Made by a program: the position numbers and the translations under genes
DNA from: Sclerurus mexicanus
Lineage: Eukaryota; Chordata; Aves; Passeriformes; Furnariidae
DNA: 64,000 nt
Assembly: GCA_013396755.1 (NCBI GenBank)
Contig: VWZF01006058.1
Location: forward strand, 320,816 to 384,815
Direction of reading: 5' to 3'
Notes under the pieces: model-generated
Databases searched by the model: none
The model's input: the letters and a program-made list of their open reading frames with translations, nothing else
What the model was told of the DNA's origin: nothing
Shown here: in pieces, positions 49,001-62,000 of the stretch
Numbering within the stretch: the first letter of the stretch is position 1
Layout: every line of letters begins with the position of its first letter

Positions 49001-49980
49001 GCAGAGACTCTGCACACTGAGGAGCCCAAGGACTGTCCCTGAGCTGCTCACCACGGGCCCAGCTCAGGACGGCTCACGAGTGGAGCTGGCTGCACTTGCA
49101 GCAAGTGCATTTGGCGTGGCTGGGAAGGCAGGAATTTTATTCACTCTTTTTGAAGCACAAGGTTAAGATATTAAAAGCATGTCTTTCGCCCAGTGCTCTC
49201 TCCCAGCACTTCACACAGGTCTGGTAACACACTGAGGGCCAGTTTTAATCCAGACTCTTGTAATGGAGTGCATAAATTCCAGTTATTCCAATACATCTAC
49301 AAACAAATGACAACAGGGGTACACAACAGGATATCCTGGGTCTGGTTCCTCTTGTACTAAAACCACGCCTAGCTCTGCTCTGAACCCCCCTACGTGCTCT
49401 TGACTGCCTAAAAGCTGCAGTCAGAGACTGGGGAAAGGAGCATGCTTTGGAGGTAGCAGTTTTTGCAGGCATCCTGCTTAGTCACCACGGCGTTTTTAGG
49501 GATTAGACATTTAAATCTCCCCATTCATACATGCCATAATGAGGAATTTCTCTAAGCCACAAGAATTTTGATTTACCTATTTATAGGAGCCCTTTCAGCT
49601 AGCAGCATCTCACAACTATTTAATTTTAAAAGCAGTCAGACTTCAATGAATTACAACCCTTTAAAAAATTGCCCTGCTTCCCACTGGAGATCTTGACAGA
49701 CCGACTTCCAAAGATATGTATCTCCTCCTCTGTTTAACAGCTTTGTCTCTTCTCATTTTGTACAACTCCTGATGCTGCTCCTCAAATATATCAGAGCTCA
49801 GAATAGGAAACCAGAGGGTGAGTGGAAATGTTCCCACCTTCCAGGGGAGCACGGAGTGCAGCATGATTTTTATTCTGAAGTTCAGCACGGGACTATGAGA
49901 AGCAGCAGCAGCGAAGCAGCAGATATTGAATGAGTATTGTAGTGATCCTAAGCGGCAGAGGAGGGACCCATCATACTTAC
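43059..49980 (-). other. SCAPER: SCAPER intron (6.9 kb)
   Basis: No exon was recognised. It holds two TAATTA-containing stretches at about 44520-44630, a CpG-richer segment with E-boxes at about 45225-45445 and an 11-bp perfect hairpin at 48256-48280. Confidence 0.8.
48256..48280. repeat. Perfect 11-bp inverted repeat, 3-base loop
   Basis: CTCTTGCAGGA, AAA, TCCTGCAAGAG. All eleven pairs match, and pairing stops at the next base outward. Confidence 0.95.
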
Positions 49981-50096
49981 TTCAAGGGAACCCGTGAAAC
50001 CGCACTCAGATGGGCGGGAGAAGTCACCACGTGAAGAACATTCTCAAGGGCAGTCAGTCCTCCCGCAGCCCGGAACGCTACTTTATCTGCCGTGTT
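49981..50096 (-). CDS. SCAPER: SCAPER exon encoding NTADKVAFRAAGGLTALEN...
   Basis: This is the most upstream SCAPER exon in the window: 116 bases, entering in phase 0 and leaving in phase 2. It encodes NTADKVAFRAAGGLTALENV, LHVVTSPAHLSAVSRVPLK, with the last codon shared with the next exon. It matches the family's ADQIAFQAAGGLTALEHIL region, which follows the linker after the zinc finger. SCAPER is the S-phase cyclin A-associated protein in the endoplasmic reticulum. It was first described as a cyclin A/CDK2 partner and is reported to link TTC5 to the CCR4-NOT deadenylase in tubulin mRNA autoregulation. These functions are known from the family and cannot be seen here. The cyclin-binding, coiled-coil and C2H2 finger parts lie beyond the right edge. 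The donor is GTAAGT. Confidence 0.94.
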
Positions 50097-53000
50097 CTAG
50101 AGAAACACAAACACAGAAGAGAACCCACAGAAATTAAAGGAATTGCTAAATGAAAGGAACGCCTGGCAGTTGGGGATTTTCCCCACGTAGGAAGTCCTTA
50201 GCACATTTATTTATCTACCCTGTTGAACAGCTTTGAAAAGGAGCATTTCACTGCTCCTGCACTCTTTAGAGGAGGAGTGGAAATTCTCAGTGTTATTTTT
50301 TTCAATCACCATATGCACATACCAAGTGCTACCCAGGTAATACACTTGAATACTGTATTTTCTGTAACCACATACAGTTCCAGAATATGAAATGAAGTTA
50401 ATCTTTGTCTGGAGCTATTATCTTTGCAACTATGCTACCTTGTATATAATTTAAAAAAATACAGACAATCCCTAGACGAGCACTGCATCAAATAGCTTAG
50501 GCAGATCTCTTTATCTGTGGTGCCCACTTGGAGCTCCCACTGAGCAGAATTTTGCACTTAAACACCATCCTACTGATGCCTCTCACTGTTTGCAAATGAC
50601 TGAGGTTTTGCTGCAGCAGGTCCAGTGTTTTACAACATACACCCTTTTCCTTTCCTGCAAAATTGCTTTTATCTCCTACTGCCTAAAATATGATCTTCTC
50701 TTTTAAGGCTGCTAATTTTGTAGAATTTTATTGGCAGTTTGTATCTGATCATCTTGATTTTGTCAATGATGATGATATTCCAGTTAATAAGAAATAATTT
50801 CTTCTCCCCCCCAATGCTGCAGGCACTTGGCATGTGGGAAAAAATGGGGAGTCCTCTATAAACACCATTATTATTAGTCTGTAAAGAATGTATTCTACTG
50901 TAACAGACTGCAAAGCAGCAAAAACAGAGACTGAGAATAAAATCGTTACTTGAACAAACAGAAAAACAATTAACCACCTATGATATGATTCAGATGGCCA
51001 GCATTTTTCCCTCTGAGATCAGACATTACACACAAAAGTACATATCTTACTTTTTCTAGTCATACAACTTTCTGCCCAGTAAGTTTCTTACAGCAATACT
51101 AGAGCTATACTGTATTTAAGTTCCAAGCTACAGAAAAACTGCTCAAAGAAGTCAGATGTTCAAAAATAAAGCATTTTCCACAATTAATATGAACTGCATG
51201 TAGATTTTTGGACAGCCAAAAGGTTTACCTTCAAAGGAATAACTAGTTTTAAATGAGTGGAAACCTCTGAGCCGAACTCAGCAAGCAGTTAAGAAAATAA
51301 ACCACTGATTTCCTACAGGCTAACTGATAAATACAACTTGTAGCAGTTAATTTTAGCTCAGCTAGCCCAGTAAGTGTGCTTTAACTGAAGAGTTATTTTT
51401 GAGTTTCACCCAGATATTCTTCTTCTGCTTCCCCTTCCTCCCTTGCGCCTAAAACACCCCACCAGAACACACCTCCTGAAGCTGCCCTTGGCTCCAAACA
51501 AGACTTTCCACCACAGTCCTGATGGAGGCGTAAGGAAAAGACCCGAAGAGCAGAGAAACTGTCCTGCCACGACTCATTATTTATTGGCATCATTGGAGCC
51601 CCTTGGCTCACAGGCACAGCTCTCAGTCCCTCTCCTCCCCTGCCCTCCCAGAGCCGCAGAGCAGGGCAGCTCCTCCAGACAGAGCCCTGTCCGTGTCCTC
51701 TTCAGCTCAGCACTTCACAGGTGCAAAGAGAGATCGGGTGAGCTCACCTGAGCACTTCCCCTGGCCATGGGCACGGCCCCTGTGCAGCGCAGTGACACCC
51801 AGGTGACGCTGCCGATGTATTTGCTGCAGCCTCTTGGTTAGTGCTAGTCCAGTTTTAAATGTGCCCAGCACTCTGCACTTCTCACTTTCCCTGTTTCTCA
51901 AGGGAGATTATGCCACAACCTATTAGCTCTTGTGGCAAGAAGTCTTTCCTGTCATTTAGACCAAATATGCCCTTTCTCCATTTCATCCCATTACTCTGAG
52001 TTATATCCCATTTATTGCACTCATTTTGTTTCTCCCCTCAGCAATTTCTCCATTCTTGAAATTGGACAGCTACCTTATCTACTTGGCTTGTTTCTCAGCT
52101 CTATGTATTCTTTAATGCTAAACCCAACTTTTTCTTTTATATTTTTTAATGTAAAATTTCCCTGTCTGTGATATTTTCCCCAGAAGTCTTTTCTCCATCA
52201 ATACCTCATAGTGAAGTGTCCAGAAAGGAACTTCCCCCCAACCTGAGTGAGTCACCAGGGCCACACTGAAAGAAGCAACAACAGCTCTTTATTCTCAGAG
52301 GAGAGGGTCATGTATCTGCTCAAAAAAGAATATAAACCTTCTGAAGCTGTTTGATTTCCTATGTGCTTTCCTTCCACTTCCATCCGGAGCATCACCTCTT
52401 TCATAGACCTCTTTCAGAGTGCTTGGTTCACTTTTGCCTAATAGTTTACTAAAACACAAGTATGCTTGTCAAAATACACATTTACATTTTAAAAACTTCC
52501 ACTGCTACTACAGCTTTCGATCAAGCAGAAGCAAGTTTGTAATCTCTCCTGATTTTATGTAATTTAGCTATTATTCCTCTCTCTGGATTACTCATAAAAA
52601 TTCATTAGCATTCTGACGCCTATCCATCATTAAAATAAACTCCTAACTATGTGCGTGCAGGAGAGGGGGAAAGTCTTCACTCAGTAAAAGATACAACCAG
52701 CAGCAAAGGTGGGGAAGATACAGGAGCAGAGCATTTGTTCCCTGTGATTACAAAGGTCTACAAAAGTGCCACACAAAGATTAGGGATGTGTGACTTTTGC
52801 CATGATATTTTAATATATTTATGTCCAATGATTCTTTTAAGATGGAGAACTCCAAGGGCTTTTAATCCCTTTATTGGAAGACAACGTTGAACCCAAAGCA
52901 GTCCCTGGTACGTGGCGCTTGTGAATGACCTTGGTCACCACACAAGTGTCCTGCTTTTAGGACTTCCAGGTTCAGGCACAGCTCCACGAGCTCGGCCTCG

Positions 53001-56000
53001 GGCCAGCAGAGGTCCTGGGAACCGAAGGAAAAACATGCCCTGTCCACAAAGGAGCAGAAGAGGCACCTGAGTATTGCATTGCTGATGTTTTCAGAGCGAA
53101 CACTGTGGGGCTGTGGCACCAGAGGGAACAGTGGGAAAAAGGAACTGTCCCTCAGCTGCCCACGACACAAGACCTGCTGGTGAGCTGTGTGTAAAGAACA
53201 CACAGCACCCAACCTCCCCAGTGTTGAAACACATGGTCACTTTGCCTCTGAAGCAGCCAAACCATACAAAACATGCCTCAATTAATTCCTACTTGAAGCA
53301 ATTTTCAAATTGTTGAACTCCTTCCTACACCATAAACACATGGGAGCAAGCTTTCTTATCCAATTCGCCTTTCTTCCCAAAATTAACCAATATCCTTGAA
53401 AATACAATCCAAACTCACTTAATGTCCTGTAGTGCTAAAGTTTTACATTAGGTAATATATATGAGTGAACTGAGGCCTTTCAGTTATTCGAAGCTCTTGC
53501 TCCCATAATACTCTTATTTAAATCAGTTCCCATTTGAATTTGTGTCAGAATGAAAGACACTTTCAGGTAACTACAACTTTTAATCTGGTGGTCCCAAAGC
53601 TCTGAGTAGATCAGGCATCATGTGAGTATGAAAAATGATAGATCTTGCAGGGAATAAATATTAAATTCCTATTTGAAACAAGCATAAACCAGCATTGCCT
53701 GTTTTTGCTGCTTGAAAGGATCCTCCTGACTTCTAACGCAGTCTCCCAAAGGACTCACCTCTCCTGTTTATGAAACCATTTCATCATTTCACCCCAGAAA
53801 CTGTTCTGTGAGTGGCTGCACACTGAGATTGGGAGGATTATTCAGCACAGGCAATTGGTATAATGGTATTCACGTTTGTTGGATAAAGAAAGTATATAAA
53901 CATGTTTTTACACATTGCTTTTAAACTGCAAAGATTTGACTTGCTCATATATATTTTCAGAAATTTGCAACTACTTTGAATATTTTTTACACAACTTAAG
54001 TTGTAAATACAAAAGCATTTTAAGGCTCTGACGTTACCTAATGACACAGGAGAGCATTGACAAATGAACATGTAGGAAAAAATTATTATTACTGTCACCT
54101 ATGCATTTTTTAAGAGAGAGGAGGTACATAAACCCTGGGGATGCCACCTAGATGTGTCTCAAACATTAGGAAAACAAAGAGATGCAGCTCTCAGAATGGC
54201 AGACACAGCACTCAAACCAATGCATGTGAAGAGCCTTGTTTTCCTCACCCCTCCCAAGCCCATGGGTGTGCGATCCAGCGGTGCTGCCTGTACAGGAGGA
54301 AAGCTGACACAGCTGATGGGACGGACAATATGTGTTCTGAGTCTCTGCACCATCACGGACCTGTCCTTTGAAGCACACAGCCTCTAACTGCGGCCCAACA
54401 GTGCACGAAGTGTGTGTACATGGATGCATGTGTTGCACAGTACACAGAAATAACAACAAATCAGGCAAACCACGTAACCACTTGATGGCTCAATTATGAA
54501 TTCAACTTATTTAGAAGCTTAAAATCAACCCTTTACAAAAAAAAAGAGTGTGACAAACAATGAGGACAGCTCCTTGCACACTGGGCAGGTATGGTTGACT
54601 TCTTTACCTACCTGTTACTACACCTTAATGGATCTCAACTCCCCATCTCTCCTATGGCTTGAGTGACAACTGACTAATAGGATTACAGGCTCTGTTCCAG
54701 TAATACAGCTCAGCTACATGCCAGCAAAAAATGACAGCCTAAACCTGAATTACACGGCCTGGGAATCCATCCAATTATTAACTAAAGTAACTGTTATTAC
54801 CTAACCTAATCAAAGGAGAAGCAGCTGTTAATCTTTGGTGGCCTGCAGTGTAGCAGCGGTCAGACTGGATGGACTGTCTTTGTACTTGACTCCTCTACAG
54901 ACAATAATTATGTCCTTTGTGATCAAGAAGGAAGGGCTTCCTAACCTTTCAGACAGAGGCAGCAGATGGGGAACAACTGTCTGTGTGTCCATTAACAAGA
55001 TAGGGTAGATTTTATCAGGGCCTGGCATCTGTGGCACCCTCAGAAGCACCACTTACCCGGGGACACAAGTACTTCTGGCAAATTCGGAGATGAGCAGACT
55101 AAACAGCAAGTTCAATATAATGTTTTCATCTCATTAGCTGACACGTGGCACCGAAAAGCACACAAAGCTCAGAAAGAGCGATTTACACAATATGCCTCAT
55201 CCCACTCCACGTGGCGAACAAAGGAGCCCACGAAGAAGCCAACTGGCCCGTGCTGGTGCTTGACTGGGGTTTGCTGCGCTCATTAAAGCAGTCGCATAGC
55301 AGGAAATAAAACCACGTGGGGGGGAATCTCTGCCGTGTCCATACAAGTCAGTGGGTAAGGCAAAGTAACACAGAGGGAAATAAAGCGACCACCACCCTGA
55401 GACAGCTTTTGGATCCCATGTACGGTACTGCAGGAGAGCAGAGACCGAGCCCCCTGCCCTGCCCAAACTGCAAGGCTCGTCAAAGAGAAGACCGGAGCTC
55501 AGAGACCCCTATCCCAGCAGAAGGCACGGCAGAAGTAGTTCAGTGTATGCCGGGGAAAGTAAAACCATGGTGGGATGACAGTGAGGAAGAACCAGAACGG
55601 GATGGAGGTTTCTGATAATGCACAGGAACAGCTAATGTTTGGACACTGACACTGGATGAGCTCAGGTAAGAATAAAATGATTTTTTTAATGCCAAGAGTA
55701 ATTAATGATGAGCATAATATACTTGGGATATAGTCGACTCTCAATCATTTGAAGTTTTTAAATCAAACCTGATTACCTCCTAGAAAAATATGATCCTAGC
55801 TAAATCATAATTTATTAATTTGGTGCAAGAGCTATTGGGTGAAATCCAATGTCCTGGACCAAAGTACTCACTTCCATAGATTTCTGCTGTTAAAGTATTA
55901 TTATTAGTTAATAAGTAGAGCAGAATCAGAAATAATGCTGAGCTTTAACAGACAAAATGATTTAATGTCAGCTTTTCCATCTCAGCTCTATGTGACTTTA

Positions 56001-59000
56001 ACCCCTCACATTTTGACTATTTGAAATATTTTTTAACTAACTGAAATACTCTGGTATAAACTCTCCCTCTAAGACAAGCCTCCAAAACAAATATTTTCAT
56101 GCAGATTAAAAAAGAAATTTCGAAAAATTGTTTTTCCTTCATCAACCCAAGGAATGTTTCCTGCCAGTGCTGCAGAATGTCCAGATCAGGAGCTGATCTG
56201 GAAAGCCTGTCAGACACGAAAGCTGTTCAGAAGAAAATATTTCTGATTGAGACCCAAATACTTGGAAACAGTCTGACTTCTATTCCTGAAAGAACACACT
56301 CAACTTGTGCAACTCTATTCTACACTTGTTACACCGTTCACTGAAGGAACAAATACTAACTAATTAGTAAAGTATAGCTGAAATCCAACTTAAGGAGTTT
56401 TTTTCTTTCCTTTTATCTGGTGTTTGAAGATTCTATCTAAAATGCCAGGGGCCAAGAAATGCAGTTCAAAGCTGCCTTAGAAAAACAAACCAGACAACTG
56501 AATCTTGGGCTGGCTCCTCTTTTTTTTTTCTTTCCTTTCCTCCCCCTTTAAATAAATACACAAGCACATCTACATGCACATACAAACCCATGAATATGTT
56601 TGTGACTGTAGAAAGTCTACATTCTTTGAGTAGTCCTCCAGACATAAAACTTTATACATTGAAAATGACTGTAGAGTATAGCAAAATAACATTTTCTATT
56701 AAATGTTCATACTTCTCTCTAGTGAAATTAGTGTTATAACAATACTTCACTCCATCTGAAAATCTCAAACTGGTTTTCGAACATGAGTCAACTCACCCAC
56801 AATAATATTTCAACCTCTGAACATCAATGGGGAATTAGTTTAGGATTAAAACGTGAACCAGAACTGGCTCAGTAACATTTGCATACCACTGGGGGGAGGT
56901 ATTCATTCCCATTGAGAATATATCGGTCATATATTTGTATCGACTCCTTCCCTGTGCTCTAATGGATTACAGTCTCGGAAAGGAGGCCCTGAGAAATGCT
57001 CCATCCCACTCCGGCCTGCAAAGCAAAGTGCAAAGTCTGAAGCCTCAAAGACAAGGCAGCTCCTCTGGCTTCTGCGTTCCCTGTCCACAGGGAGAGGATG
57101 GTTAGCTGGCAGGTCAAGGGGCCTGATCCTGCAGGAGGTGTTTCACTCCCTGCACAACCCTCAGTATCTGCACACTGCCATGCACAGCTCAGCCTCCACC
57201 ACCTGAGCCACCTGGGTAACACTGGCTTTCCACTTCGACAGCTCAGGGATGCTAACTGCAAATGATTGTGAACAATAAAAAGAAAGGGTGAGAAAGCGAG
57301 TGGTTGCTACATCACTCAAATGCAATATAAAAATGAAGCTTACCTTATTTTTTAACTAAATCAGAAATGAAAGAAGGAGGGGTATTTACGACTACACTCT
57401 CTGAAAGCCTGCTATTGGCAAGTGACTTAAAATTGGTTCAGGCCTAGGGACAATACCAATACCAAGAAACTGACTCTTAAGCCTGTCCTGAAAACACTGA
57501 CTGCCCCATGTGCACAAACCTAGTTTCTGTCTATGCCATCATGCACTTAATTAATTTTTCTGCTTCCAAGCATCTGCCCACACTGTGAGGTTAAACCAAA
57601 TTCAATAGACTCCTCACTGACTCACTGTATGATCTCACTGAACAGGATGAACCTTATTTACACGATCTCCTTCCAAGTTCTGCAGTGCCTTTTTAGTTCA
57701 ATGGTGAAGTCACAGAGGCACTCTTGTTACACTCCTGCTGACAAGGACAGGACCCTCACAACCCTGACTGTGAAGCTTCAAGCGTCAATGAAAGGCATAA
57801 AGGCAAGACAGGTAAAGTTAAATTAGTGAATTCCATGCTACCTGTTCAGCTGCTTTCATTCATGCTAAGTAGCACAATAGGAAACAGACACTACTGCTTG
57901 GAAAAGTAAGAATTATCTTCATATATATTCTGAAAGACAGCACTGAGCATTGCAGCATGTGTGTTTATTAAAAATAAGTGCTTAGTCTATTTATAAATAA
58001 AAGGGTATCTAGGAAGTGCATCGATTAAAGGAGGAAAGCAAGGATAGAGGGTTAAGTCTTATACCAGGGACAACTGCTCCTGGCTGTCCATAGATGGCTC
58101 CATTAGCTGAGGCCAATTTGAATTTTTTGATTAATCTCAGAAACAGAAGTTCCCAAACAGGTAAATAAAAAGCACAATTATGTGATCTTGTCCTGTTCAC
58201 TCTCAGCAGTTTATTAGACAAGAAATTCTATAGTGAGTAGGAAAGTTAGGTATCTCTCGCAACACTGAATCTGAAATCCCTAGGCTGACAGGTCACTCCT
58301 GAGAGGTGTCAGCCACTGGAAAGCAGCACTGATTTCAGCTGAACCTGAACTAAAAAACACAAGGCAATCAAAACAGAACTGCAGATATCAAAATTATGTG
58401 CAAAAGGACACAGAGAGGGTGGCTGTGCAGTCAAGAGCACTTGAATTCTAAACATGGCTTTCGCCTTGATTGCCTTGGGTGCTCTCTTGTGACCTCTTGG
58501 ACTATCTGCCCAAACCCACACCCAGACAGCCCCAAAGGACTGCGGGGCACATAAACAATGTGGGTTTGTGAGGTCCTGCAAACATCAGAGCAGACCAGAG
58601 ACCTCTGCGTGATAAGTTCTCAAGTCAGAAGAGACCATCTCAAACCACTGTTGAATTTTAAAAATGCTTCCAAGAAAATATGTGTACAGATACACCATCA
58701 TACCAAACTAAATAAAAACCTTTCTTTAAAAACTATAATAATCCTTACTTCATCCCGATCTCTAAGCTGGTGTCTGCAATTAGGAGAAATGTGCCGGTGT
58801 AGGGCACTTTCTCACGGGGTGGCAATCAGTGTCTGGACTTTAATGACAATAAAACATATCTCTTGTCTTGTCGTGAAGAAACTTGGCATACCTTGGAACG
58901 TATACATATCCATTATATCCACTCTGATATGATGTATTAGTTCTAAACTGGAGCAGGAGCCTGATCTGACAGCAAAAAGCCACGATTAGTGCAACACTGG

Positions 59001-62000
59001 AAGCTGACAGCATTTAATCACATTCCACAAGAGTTTTCAACTATACCCACTGTGCACAGAAATTAACCTCCAAATAATCTTGGAATAAGAACACTGCAGA
59101 GCTTATCTGTGAACTCAACTTGCCTTTTAATACCATCTCCAGCAAACACATTAAAAAATATTCTGTGGCTGACCTCTAGTAACAAGTTCCTCTTTATATG
59201 TTCATCTTGAGCACAAGGTTAATCCACAGATCACAGAAACTCTGGGCAAACGAATTATTGATGGTATAAAGCTACCTGGTCCAACCTGCACCGCCCAACA
59301 CACGCCTGACCTGTTGACTTCTTCCTGGCAGTGACAGGGAAAGGCTGTTGGGGTGGCAACTGCTGCCCAAAGGCCTCCTCTGGTGTTTGCCCACAGCCTG
59401 CTCCGAACTCGCAGCCACCACGCTGTGACTCCCAAACCTGCAGGTAAGCTGGGAGACACAGGACACTATGGAAACTCCGGGCGTGGGACACTGCTGAGCC
59501 TTCTTCAAGCCGTGTTTTGGTGGCACTGGCCACCACTGGCACTCAGTGCTGGTCGTCTACACGTTCAAATTCCCCAATCTCTCAGTTAAAGGGTTTAAAG
59601 CAGTGAATTAATTTTGAGGAGGGCTATTTACATCTCAGCTTCTCCACCAGGTTTATCTGCTTTATCAGTTCTGGAGCTCATGCTCTGGCTCAGGTTCTCT
59701 ACTTTCCTATGAACAGCTGAAGACTTGATTTGCAACTAAGGAAGCATAAATACAGAATTCCCTGCTACCTTCTGTGTGAGCAAAATTAATAGATTTTGGT
59801 GGCAAGATATAGAATTCCAAGGGCCTGAATTCTAGTTTTAGCTGGTAAAACTTACTTTCTAATTAAAAAAACCCAACTTATTAGTTCTTTAGTTTTTAAA
59901 AAACCTTATTTTTAAGTTTTGCAATTCAACACCCTTCAGAAAGTTTGGATTTTGACTTTAAATCGTTTTTAAACAGTTATAATTCAGCTTTACATTTGAT
60001 TAATGACTTCCCTTCATGTGACATCACTGGAGCTTTGCAACTGCCTACTGCAGGAGTATCCCAAGTTGAAAAATTAATGGATGGATTAAAAATTAATCCA
60101 TTCTTTGCACAGAAATACATCATCTGCTTAGCTAAAATGAACCTTAGAGTTTCATTATAACTTCTCATTATAACAAATAAAAGTAGCAATTACTTTCACA
60201 GAGAACAAAACCCATAACGATGAAAGCACAGTTAAGGCAGTGTGTGTTTATTTTGCTTTTTAAAAATTTCGGCCACGAAATGGCCCCTGCCTGATATAAA
60301 AGGGCTTTTTGGTATAAACCAGTGCACCACGCAGCAAAATCTTCACATGGCTAGGAGCCAAAAGACACACATGGCACGAGAGAAAGGCAGCAGGTTCCAC
60401 ATGACAGCGCCAAAGGGTCCCCAGGGTCCCACTGTGGCGTCCCAAGGGCGGAAAGGGCGCAGGACCGACCGATGGGGGCTCGGGAGTCTCTCCAGCTTCT
60501 TCCCTCCCCAGCGTGGGATTTGCTGGGCAGCTGTGCCAGAGCTCGGCCCTGCTGCTGGTGCCCTGCCAGCGCTGCAGTGCAGCCGAGCCGAGCTGCTGCA
60601 GCCCCGCAGACAGGACACCCTGCCCTGCCCCGCACACCTGTGCGGGACGCAGACAGCACCACCAGCGTGTGCCTGCCAAACCGGGGCACGTGGATGTTGT
60701 GCATGTGTGTCCTCCTGTCCTCCCCACGGAACCGACTGCAGGTTTAAGTTTGTCAGGATACACAGAGATTATCCAGGGAAGGATTCTCTCACCCCCCCAA
60801 CACCGGGAGACAGGCTGCAGTAAGAAGCTTCCCAGGATAAACTGCTGTGTGATTTCTGAGCACGGTGGCATCTGAGCCTGATATTAGAAAGAAATTCTAC
60901 TTGTAAATAGATTTGATACTTGGAAGGATTCAAAGGACCCGCTGTTGTTTCTGCTAGTAGTGTCCTCTAGTGGAGACACATCAGATGCTCAGTAAACAAG
61001 CAAACGGAAGGGGCTGAGTCCAGAAATCATCCTGCCAAGGAATACAAACACCTCACAATCACAAACCTGCCTATAAAAGTCTGGAATCTTGACCAAGCTT
61101 TTCATTGCTATAATAATGCTTAAAGGTAAGTGCTAAATAACTTTTTTAAGCTTCAGTCAGACTGAGAAATGAATCCACTGTGGGGATGTACAGAATAATT
61201 GATGAATGCACAGATAATGTGCCTCTGTGTGTGTATATGCATGTATATACATAAGATCACAACATACAGAAAATGTGAGAAAGCCACTAGTCCATGACTT
61301 CGATAACTTCACTAAAACAGTAATTTTCACCCTTTTCATATATAATGCACTATGATGCTTTTTCAGACTTAGGTAACACGGTGACAGAAGAGCTGACACC
61401 TCCAGTGATTTCTTCAGCCCTCCATGAATCCATGTCCCAGTCTTTATGCTGGGTTTCCTCCAGAGGTATAAACATCCTTAACACACACTTAATTAGCAAG
61501 TGCAGCTTCCCTATAGAAACGTCCTGCTACTGAAATGAGGAATCTGTTCTATTCACAGCTCCCAAACTCATTTATTGTTGTCTTCTCTCCATCTCTTCCT
61601 TTTCATACAGTCAACCAAAATAATTTAGCAGGGGCAAAAACATCCCATCTATAATTGAATAGATTACTGAACCATTGCTCCACCTGCTAACGCTCCTCCT
61701 TTCTTCAGAGACACTGATCACCCTTGGCTTTAAGGGGTCTAACTGATTAAGAGAACTCAGTTCAACTTGGATCAGTTCTTTTTAGCCAAAAATTTAGGTT
61801 TAAAATTCGTTGCTTCTAACTCACTCTTGACAGTTTTCTTCACTTAAGAAATAAACCCCACAAACCTTAAGCTATGGTCCACGTGCTGGTCTGATTTTTC
61901 CAGAGACATAACGGAGCATAAAATACACTTCCTATTTATGTCACTCTTGCTTAGCTTCTGAATTCAAATTTCCTTCAAAAGTTTGATATCAAATTACAGT

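Noticed and set aside
54828..54900. CR1-like phrase GGTCAGACTGGATGGACTGTC
   Set aside because: Too short and too diverged; nothing of the element is recognisable on either side.
59225..59300. Possible CR1 3' end (GATCACAGAAACTCTGGG ... GGTCCAACCTGC)
   Set aside because: The similarity to the avian CR1 tail is limited to a few words and the following sequence does not continue the match.
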